Below, in pieces: positions 45,001-49,630 of a stretch of DNA of 49,630 bases. Every line of letters starts with the position of its first letter. Positions within the stretch are counted from its first letter, which is position 1. This stretch comes from Bacilli bacterium (lineage in GTDB: Bacteria > Bacillota_I > Bacilli_A > RFN20 > CAG-826). The stretch lies in NCBI GenBank assembly GCA_017447305.1, contig JAFSNY010000061.1:1-49630 (forward strand). The letters are read 5' to 3'. The notes beneath the pieces were generated by a model. The model was given only the letters and a program-made list of their open reading frames with translations, did no database searches and was not told the DNA's origin. A program made the translations under genes and the position numbers.

Positions 45001-45892
45001 CGTTATTTACGGCTTCTTCACCAGGTCCCAAAATATCAATTCTTGTATCTGGGAATAAACAGATAGGTAAGAATTCAAAATGAATTAAATCTTTACTTCT
45101 TGCGTGTCCCCAGTACATATCACCCCAATATAAGCCAAATGGGTTGGTTTGATAGAAGACATGATAATAACCATTGTAATAACATAAAGCGTTAGGGTCA
45201 TTGGTCCACTTCGCGAATGGTTGGAGATGATATTGGTTACGATATTGTTCGGAGAAATATGAATAATCAGATCTACCGATTTCAACATTTTTAAAATAGA
45301 TATCTCCATGGAAACAGTTCATTCCTAGGTATCCACCTTCATAGGAGTATGATTTACCTAGGTTATTTAAATCGATTTTTGTATCAATTCCAAATCTCTT
45401 AATTCCTTCAACAAAGAACTCAGCGTATGCGTGTTCATCTTCAACAGTAAGAATAACTTTAAGATTAACGTTTTCAATTTCTCTTACTTTTGGCTCCACC
45501 ATCGAACGTTCTTCCGAAGTCATCTTGTTATTACCAATAAAGTCCGCGACATAAAGTTCATCAACGTTGTAGCCACCAATACCATTAGCGGCAAAATGCA
45601 ACAATTTAACATGGTTTTCATTGCGGTCCATGTTAATAACGAAATAGTGATCGTTTTCTTGACTACCAAAACATAATCCACCAGCGTTTCCATCATTGAA
45701 ATGTAAATCAGCGGTAAAGACAAAGCTTTCATCAGCAGCGTACTGTTTATCTAATAAAGCAAAAGAATCACCTTCACTAATTAAAGATGGTCCATCAACT
45801 GCTTTAGCGGCTTCGATATTATGGTTTGGTCTTGCGGCGAACGCTGCAGCAATGACTAAAGCAGGAACAAAGATGTTGATAATTTTCTTCAT
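42056..45892 (-). CDS. Large membrane-anchored GH32 fructanase with accessory domains
   Basis: 1278 aa. Signal peptide (MKKIINIFVPALVIAAAFAA). An N-terminal DUF1080/concanavalin-like domain (about residues 45-205). GH32 catalytic domain from about 215: WTNDPNALC (about 227-235, nucleophile Asp), WRDPK (about 379-383) and the acid/base Glu in PECIGIGYL (about 430-438). A GH32C sandwich ends near 735. Then an Ig-like segment (about 750-830), a second concanavalin-like domain (about 840-1000), Ig-like strands to 1180, a Ser/Glu linker (about 1185-1240), a transmembrane helix (SPLTIVLIVAGSVVVTACLA onward) and a KKKK tail. It should degrade fructan at the cell surface. It lies 2 nt after the ATPase gene and 3 nt before lacI. 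It shares a near-identical linker DNA segment with the 9242-11956 gene. Confidence 0.9.
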   Translation of the reverse strand: MKKIINIFVPALVIAAAFAARPNHNIEAAKAVDGPSLISEGDSFALLDKQYAADESFVFTADLHFNDGNAGGLCFGSQENDHYFVINMDRNENHVKLLHFAANGIGGYNVDELYVADFIGNNKMTSEERSMVEPKVREIENVNLKVILTVEDEHAYAEFFVEGIKRFGIDTKIDLNNLGKSYSYEGGYLGMNCFHGDIYFKNVEIGRSDYSYFSEQYRNQYHLQPFAKWTNDPNALCYYNGYYHVFYQTNPFGLYWGDMYWGHARSKDLIHFEFLPICLFPDTRIDILGPGEEAVNNGYMWSGCAISYYKGMSDDIDALSWFPNGNGNGLLAIYTREGRYQDQCIIYSDDEGLTWTKSNYTIWHNTYYTVQEFENQRIDWRDPKVVPLEKDGTGKVTRWVMTLSSMDKSMGWFLTSSNLLNWTYSGNFEFPRPECIGIGYLTDEDDNIHAYLTNKSRTYILGTLSYDSVKNRVNFVDEEGYNLYDYTADTVPLKPLDFGPDTYASQSFYINDPASEFNGKDIVLNWFSGDLNASYCTGPGEYANLRGRWNGGFTIPVEYGLKTTTEGLRLTQKPITVDNTNLDKVNIIDIAGEDFTSESDNPLSGVHTHVFELEASIETHNDSSILFRVDVGNDEYMQFGWNKTDGYYVDRTYLNDKGINTNVDWHARYSSHILGDSDVKTFYVLSDNGGLEVFCEDYSISFYFVITASIYSTGAYFKAEDAYVDYLTINQVESVYRKNTAPEEGVLYVSSSNVELGTTFSQSKFVTCWFSGNLPLNWEVLDNDDVVSYVTSDEGINLTALKEGNASFRVSVGDQIRTINVTVYDSHFDSEFTFDEENIISGSWLMASDTMIGEISSGNAFILSEEVGTDFTFTGQFDILSGVAASLVFRAASDMSSYLVANYDTNEHVVKLWSRNGELARSSTIEVSPTNITLSVKAIDRNVIVMINGTNAINTLLPNTEPLSGHFGLNVFSARAQFRSLSIVKENYDYEEGDLAIIINHSSYVSSVTNITIGNVLLSPDFYYQDEDNLYIDEEYFKLLENGTYRFRVVTSSYTFEISVVVDMNVTQTIEDVVAESEFDVVVYVGSIVIGTVEVNGEVLDPSEYSLKDYTLTIDRDCFLVGDNEVRVNGTITFKVTVLSKIDGSEETSEELSESSEESVSASEEESIIASEEESVIPSEEESLEPVSEEESVLPSEEESIPVEESSEEETTPIEESSIEESIPEEESSEETTSSEEVQPGKAGLSPLTIVLIVAGSVVVTACLAAIVIILVKKKKVK
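42242..42354 (-). repeat. Dispersed linker repeat, copy 2
   Basis: About 113 bases in the Ser/Glu linker of the GH32 gene, matching 11630-11742 in the same orientation with two mismatches by eye. Confidence 0.75.
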
Positions 45893-45894
45893 GA

Positions 45895-47211
45895 TTATTC
45901 TCCCTCTGATAGGTAGATAGTTTCTTCGTTTTCTTTATCAAAAAGATGAATAGCGGTGGCATTAAAGCTAACAGAAACCTTATCTCCTGGTTTTAATTCA
46001 GTTCGATCTTGAATGCTAATATTAAATTCATCAGTAGAATCATCTAATTTACAAATGATATTTGTGGTGTTTCCAAGCATTTCTGCAAACACTACTTGAG
46101 CGTCTATTCCGCCCTTCTTATTATTAAGAGAAATATTTTCTCCTCTGATACCGAGAATGACTTCTTTTTCTTCTCCAGTGATATATTCATCTTTAATCTT
46201 TCTTAATTCATCTAACTTAAATGAGATTTCTTTGTTGTTAGGTAAAGTAATATGGACGTCTTTTGCGCCCGCTTTTAACTTAACATTAAAGAAATTCATT
46301 TGAGGGGTGCCAATAAATCCTGCGACAAACTTATTCAAAGGTTTATCGTAGATGACACTAGGCGCGCCTACTTGTTGAATAACTCCATCTTTCATAACAA
46401 CGATCTTTTCACCCATTGTCATCGCTTCGATTTGGTCATGGGTAACATAGACGAATGTTGTTTTAACCGTTCTATGGAGTTTTACTATCTCACTTCTCAT
46501 TGACGCTCTTAATTTGGCGTCTAAGTTTGATAATGGTTCATCGAGTAAGAAGACTTTTGGTTCTCTCACTAATGCTCTTCCTAAAGCGACACGTTGTCTT
46601 TGACCACCACTCATGTCACTTGGTTTTCTATCTAAAAGATGTTTGATATCAAGTATTTCCGCGGCTTTTTGAATCTTCTCATCTATTTCCGCTTTTGTGT
46701 AATGGACTAAGACTGTCTTTTCTTTACTAGGATTATTCTTTAAAGATTCTATTTCTTCATCAATTCTTTTAAGTTCTTCATCATCCTTAGTTTCTTTTCT
46801 TTTTTGTTTTAAAGCTTTAATTGCGTCTTTATCAACAACACGGAGAGTTTTAGATACTTTTCTAAGTTTAAGTCCGTACGCCATATTTCCATAACTGGTC
46901 ATATGAGGGTATAAGGCATAGTTTTGGAAAACCATCGCGATATTTCTTTTTGAAGCATCAACGTTATTAGACAAAACATCATCAATATAAAGTTCTCCAC
47001 CAGAGATATCTTCTAGTCCTGCGATCATCCTTAATGTGGTGGATTTACCACATCCAGAAGGACCGACTAAAACAACAAACTCACCATCTTTGATTTCGAG
47101 ATTAAAGTCTCTAACAGCAAATGGAGAGATGTTTTTCTCTTCTTCTTTCTTTCTCTCTTTAGCGGTGTGAGGATATTCCTTAAAAATGTGTCTAAGCGAA
47201 ATTGAGGCCAT
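45895..47211 (-). CDS. ABC transporter ATP-binding protein, MsmK/UgpC type, with helical insert
   Basis: 438 aa, about 65 longer than usual for MsmK/UgpC. Walker A GPSGCGKST (50-58), Q-loop MVFQNYALYPHMT, signature MSGGQRQRVALGRAL (about 200-214), Walker B VFLLDEPLSNLD, then a C-terminal TOBE/MOP-like regulatory domain. The extra length comes from a Lys/Glu-rich insert of about 50-55 residues between LKLRKV and KAEIDEKIQKAAEIL in the helical subdomain (KALKQKRKETKDDEELKR is part of it), plus about 15 residues after strand 1. It energises the permease pair. First gene of the operon: GGAGG lies 9 bases before the ATG and the LacI-type operator is 25 bases upstream. Confidence 0.92.
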   Translation of the reverse strand: MASISLRHIFKEYPHTAKERKKEEEKNISPFAVRDFNLEIKDGEFVVLVGPSGCGKSTTLRMIAGLEDISGGELYIDDVLSNNVDASKRNIAMVFQNYALYPHMTSYGNMAYGLKLRKVSKTLRVVDKDAIKALKQKRKETKDDEELKRIDEEIESLKNNPSKEKTVLVHYTKAEIDEKIQKAAEILDIKHLLDRKPSDMSGGQRQRVALGRALVREPKVFLLDEPLSNLDAKLRASMRSEIVKLHRTVKTTFVYVTHDQIEAMTMGEKIVVMKDGVIQQVGAPSVIYDKPLNKFVAGFIGTPQMNFFNVKLKAGAKDVHITLPNNKEISFKLDELRKIKDEYITGEEKEVILGIRGENISLNNKKGGIDAQVVFAEMLGNTTNIICKLDDSTDEFNISIQDRTELKPGDKVSVSFNATAIHLFDKENEETIYLSEGE

Positions 47212-47235
47212 ACTTCATTACCTCCATATTATGTT

Positions 47236-47251
47236 ATGGAAACGTTTCCAT
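47236..47251. promoter_or_regulatory. LacI-family operator of the fructan ABC-GH32 operon
   Basis: ATGGAAACGTTTCCAT, a perfect 16-bp palindrome identical to 30709-30724, 25-40 bases before the ATPase start codon. I cannot place the promoter boxes with confidence. CATAAT lies just downstream of the palindrome on the minus strand and TAAATT just upstream. Confidence 0.8.
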
Positions 47252-47330
47252 TTTTAATTTAAAACACGATTAAAAATAAATCAACAAAAAATATTTCAGT
47301 ATTGTATTTATTGGTAAATAAAAGATATAT

Positions 47331-47624
47331 TTAGCAAAATGGGGTATATGTAAAGTCTCTACTTATATCTCTATCTTGGCTAGCTTTTTCTTTATCAAGC
47401 GAACCAATATAATCTAAATCGATATCGACGCTTAACCTCACTAGATTGGTATACATCAAATTAATAGCGGTACCACCTTTAAGAACAAGTTTGTCCCCAT
47501 ATGGATCTAGTTCAGTGGATATAAATTTAAGAACGTCTAAAAGCCTAACTACTTTTTCAAGATTGTTTTGAATGAAATTGTTATCTTTGTTTAACGTTTC
47601 AATGTATTTTCTAGAATAATTCAT
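47331..47624 (-). pseudogene. Truncated AbiEii-type nucleotidyltransferase toxin
   Basis: 97 aa. LVLKGGTAINL (about residues 46-56) and RLSVDIDLDYIG (about 64-75) are the first two motifs of AbiEii toxins, which transfer nucleotides to tRNA or other targets in type IV toxin-antitoxin systems. Full-length members have about 250-300 aa with further catalytic Lys/Asp motifs; here the frame ends soon after the second motif (SRDFTYTPFC). The remaining 80 bases before the fructan operator show no continuation, so the 3' part is deleted rather than frameshifted. It overlaps the antitoxin gene by 14 nt. AAAGGAG lies before the ATG. Probably inactive. Confidence 0.75.
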
Positions 47625-48345
47625 CTGGCATACTCCTTTCTAATGGCACCATTAATTTCCACTTAAGTACTAATTTAGAGTGGCCAACTTTTGATTCAAA
47701 ATAATTAATCTTATTGCCAATCTTAGATAAGCATAATTTATAAAACGATTCTGGTATTTCTTCACCAAAATGTTTATCAAATAAGTATCCAACTTTCTGA
47801 TATAAGAATGATTTATCATAATGCTTCAAAAGCATTTCTATCTTATCTAGGTTAAGTCTACGACAATTACTAAGAGCGTATTCTATTTCTTCGAGACCAC
47901 CCGCAAGAGAAGGAGAATCTATCGAATCCACTATTGCGCGTTCTAAAGAAACAACGCAAACATCTTCTTCTTTTATATGGTCAAGTATTTCTAAATCATA
48001 TCCACTCTTTTTTGAATGATATATCACGTCTTCAAAAACCACATCATCAACATAAACATGAGTTAAATAAGTGAAATAGGAAACAAAAGATTGATTAGCT
48101 AAACCATAGTATTCTAGAGCCTCATGATATGAAAAATAAGCATCTTCAAATAGATGGCTTGCTATTTGGAATTTTGTTGCAAAGATATTTCCAGTAGATG
48201 GATTTACTAGTGCATATAATCCTCTTTTTATTTGTCTTATCTCTCCACGCTTTGAGGCGCGATCCACAAAAGCATAAAAGGCTGATACATTTGGATAAAA
48301 TTCCTTTATGTCTTCATATTTAAAGATTATTGGAAGAGTTTTCAT
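47611..48345 (-). CDS. AbiEi-family antitoxin / transcriptional regulator (type IV TA system)
   Basis: 244 aa from the ATG at 48343-48345; an in-frame TTG at 48363 is a weaker alternative. The N-terminal winged helix (FYAFVDRASKRGEIRQIKRGLYAL) is followed by the AbiEi C-terminal domain: SYHEALEYYGLANQSF and CVVSLERAIVDSIDSPSLAGGLEEIEYAL (core RAIVDSIDSPSLAGGLEEI). AbiEi represses its own promoter and counters AbiEii. The antitoxin is complete although its toxin gene next door is cut short. No clear Shine-Dalgarno. Confidence 0.85.
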   Translation of the reverse strand: MKTLPIIFKYEDIKEFYPNVSAFYAFVDRASKRGEIRQIKRGLYALVNPSTGNIFATKFQIASHLFEDAYFSYHEALEYYGLANQSFVSYFTYLTHVYVDDVVFEDVIYHSKKSGYDLEILDHIKEEDVCVVSLERAIVDSIDSPSLAGGLEEIEYALSNCRRLNLDKIEMLLKHYDKSFLYQKVGYLFDKHFGEEIPESFYKLCLSKIGNKINYFESKVGHSKLVLKWKLMVPLERSMPDELF

Positions 48346-48503
48346 ACCATAATTTAAGCACAACTAAACACATATGTAAAGTTTTACTTGTAAGTTGGTA
48401 TATTTTTATATTTGGCCGAAAATTAGGAATTTTTTAAGCAAAACAGCTCAATAGTTCCCTCATTCTTATAGGTTATGCCTATAAAAGGAGTTCCTTATAG
48501 AGC

Positions 48504-48740
48504 CTAAAAACAATAAGAGTACACGGTACAGGTTGGATATTCATAACTACTGCCACGGTGATTATCAACATCGATATCACTTACATTAGTAACCTTTTCA
48601 TATAAGCCTGAGTAATATGCGACAGATGAAGCATCAGCTTCTTTAAATGATTTTTTGTTGTTAAGAATGATTGATGTCATACCTATTCCAAGTGCGGCAC
48701 TCATTAAGGATATGATTAGAGTGTTATGAATCTTTTTCAT
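48504..48740 (-). CDS. Small exported or membrane-anchored protein (78 aa)
   Basis: Begins MKKIHNTLIISLMSAALGIG with one hydrophobic helix (about residues 7-27), so it is exported or membrane-bound. The remaining 50 residues are polar and end YPTCTVYSYCF with two Cys. I start at 48738-48740, where AAGGTG lies 8 bases upstream; another in-frame ATG is 9 bases earlier. The abrupt end may mean a C-terminally truncated larger surface protein. Downstream (48421-48500) are small AT hairpins (TATAGG/CCTATA) and two AGTTCC direct repeats. No family recognised. Confidence 0.5.
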   Translation of the reverse strand: MKKIHNTLIISLMSAALGIGMTSIILNNKKSFKEADASSVAYYSGLYEKVTNVSDIDVDNHRGSSYEYPTCTVYSYCF

Positions 48741-48865
48741 AGGTAGCACCTTCTTGCCTCAATTTTCCAAAAATTAAAATGTATCCATATATCTTTGTAT
48801 ATTTATAAAAGTATCTCTTATTTCTAAGATACATATATTAAGATAATAGATGAGGAACCATTATT

Positions 48866-49318
48866 ATGTCTGGAAAAAATATATATTTTGCTAGCCCAAT
48901 GTTTATGCAAGCAGAGAAAGAATATAATCTTAAAATCGTCCATATCTTAGAAGAATATGGATATCATGTCTTCTTACCTCAAAGAGATGGAATAGAAGGC
49001 GCTAAACTAATTGGTAAAAGCGAACAAGAACTTGTTGATATCATCTTCCCATTAGATATTAAAGAAGTTAATAAGTGTGATATCTTCTTTATGAATATCG
49101 ACGGAAGGGTTCCTGATGAAGGAGCGTGTATCGAACTCGGGATGGCGTATATCCAAGGTAAACGTTGTTATGGGTTTAAAACAGACACCCGTTCCTTAGA
49201 ACATAGTCTAGACCTTAATCCAATGATTACAGGTTGTATGATCAAGATATTTAAAAACTTTGATGGTGATGAACTAATCAAAGAAATTAGAGAATATCTT
49301 AATCATCACGAATTATAA
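48866..49318 (+). CDS. Nucleoside 2-deoxyribosyltransferase
   Basis: 150 aa, the normal length. IYFASPMF at the N-terminus, FLPQRDG (about residues 37-43) and the segment CDIFFMNIDGRVPDEGACIELGMAYIQGKRCYGF (core DGRVPDEGACIELGMA, about 80-95) match the family, including the catalytic Glu in the DEGxxxELG motif. The enzyme swaps bases between 2'-deoxynucleosides (or hydrolyses DNPs in related members) in nucleoside salvage. Free-standing gene; GAGGAACC lies before the ATG, and AGATAAT at 48841 could be its -10. Confidence 0.88.
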   Translation: MSGKNIYFASPMFMQAEKEYNLKIVHILEEYGYHVFLPQRDGIEGAKLIGKSEQELVDIIFPLDIKEVNKCDIFFMNIDGRVPDEGACIELGMAYIQGKRCYGFKTDTRSLEHSLDLNPMITGCMIKIFKNFDGDELIKEIREYLNHHEL

Positions 49319-49354
49319 ATATTGTTATGTATAAATCACTCATATTTCCAATTA

Positions 49355-49494
49355 AGTAATGAAGGAAACAATGCGATATTAAATGACTTCTCCGCGGCGG
49401 TTGATGGACCTTTGGTGGAGAACACTTATACACAAATACAGTTGTTGTAGAAGGCTATGTAGTTGGATTAAAACTTGATATCAATAGTCTGTAA
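49355..49494 (+). pseudogene. Possible decayed gene remnant
   Basis: Open translation from 49355 gives SNEGNNAILNDFSAAVDGPL and on to VENTYT. A frame change then leads to TVVVEGYVVGLKLDINSL ending at a stop (49492-49494). Both pieces look like real protein but have no start codon and lie in different frames. This suggests the end of a broken exported-protein gene. Weak evidence. Confidence 0.25.
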
Positions 49495-49566
49495 GCGTAA
49501 ATAAATACCATTCTTCATAGAATATGCCGATTTTGCGATGATTTTCGCATAAGGAGGCATATTTTT

Positions 49567-49630
49567 ATGACCAAAGAAGAAAAAGAAGTTTTATATCAGC
49601 ATTATCTTGAAAGTGGATTATCACCCAAAG
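49567..49630 (+). CDS. Partial gene cut by the window end
   Basis: ATG at 49567 with AAGGAGG about 9 bases upstream, then 21 open codons to the window end (MTKEEKEVLYQHYLESGLSP). The pattern YxxxLxSGLSPK is reminiscent of helix-turn-helix starts of some transposase accessory proteins. Too short to assign. Confidence 0.5.
   Translation, partial: MTKEEKEVLYQHYLESGLSPK

Noticed and set aside
48421-48500. Small hairpins and AGTTCC direct repeats as AbiEi operator
   Set aside because: Position is plausible but the repeats are short and not the long inverted repeats expected for AbiEi.
49494-49630. Insertion sequence at the right edge
   Set aside because: Only 21 codons are visible and no terminal inverted repeat or target duplication can be seen.

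Overview
The window looks like a chromosome segment of an uncultured low-GC Gram-positive, most likely a gut Bacilli lineage (Erysipelotrichales/RF39-like). The evidence is AT-rich DNA, AGGAGG-type ribosome sites, the standard genetic code (TGG is Trp and TGA is not read through), lipobox lipoproteins, and long Ser/Glu-rich linkers on surface proteins with no LPXTG motif. The taxonomic guess is inference; the gene content is read directly.

Layout. 1-2462: a left-edge gene fragment with a dyad operator, then a minus-strand operon (membrane protein, PARG/macrodomain-like protein, 87-aa protein). 2502-4203: no protein gene, but a minus-strand, roughly 1.7-kb structured RNA. It has its own sigma-A promoter (4209-4237) and intrinsic terminator (2502-2529), and is built of five tandem units of about 300-330 nt whose helices are conserved in position while their sequences change in compensatory ways. 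This is the most striking object in the window, and I cannot assign it to an RNA class I know. 4421-7278: hypothetical protein, PAP2 phosphatase and RDD membrane protein operon. 7372-9156: S41 peptidase lipoprotein. 9242-11956: Cthe_2159-type carbohydrate-binding lipoprotein. 12163-13781: a c-di-GMP-I riboswitch in front of a membrane GGDEF diguanylate cyclase. 13862-19518: two large secreted proteins sharing a C-terminal module; the second is split in two frames by a ten-base G tract (phase-variation candidate or sequencing error). 19747-22704: RsbW-like kinase, MntP, SDR oxidoreductase and YwaF-like membrane protein. 22816-27792: STAS antagonist, a three-domain NRPS (A-PCP-C) and a type B carboxylesterase, in one operon.

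27795-47251 is a fructan-utilisation locus read from right to left: MsmK/UgpC ATPase, membrane-anchored GH32, LacI regulator, sugar-binding lipoprotein, two permeases, LamG-GH32 lipoprotein, four-repeat lipoprotein and intracellular GH32. After these come a separately promoted surface protein and a PfkB fructokinase. Identical 16-bp palindromes (47236-47251 and 30709-30724) sit in front of the first gene and of the surface protein, so the encoded LacI protein very probably controls both units. The logic would be: surface GH32 enzymes trim fructan, lipoproteins hold it, the ABC system imports oligosaccharides, the cytoplasmic GH32 releases fructose, and fructokinase phosphorylates it.

47331-49630 is an accessory edge: AbiEi antitoxin with a truncated AbiEii toxin, a small exported protein, a nucleoside deoxyribosyltransferase, a decayed gene remnant, and the start of a gene cut by the window end.
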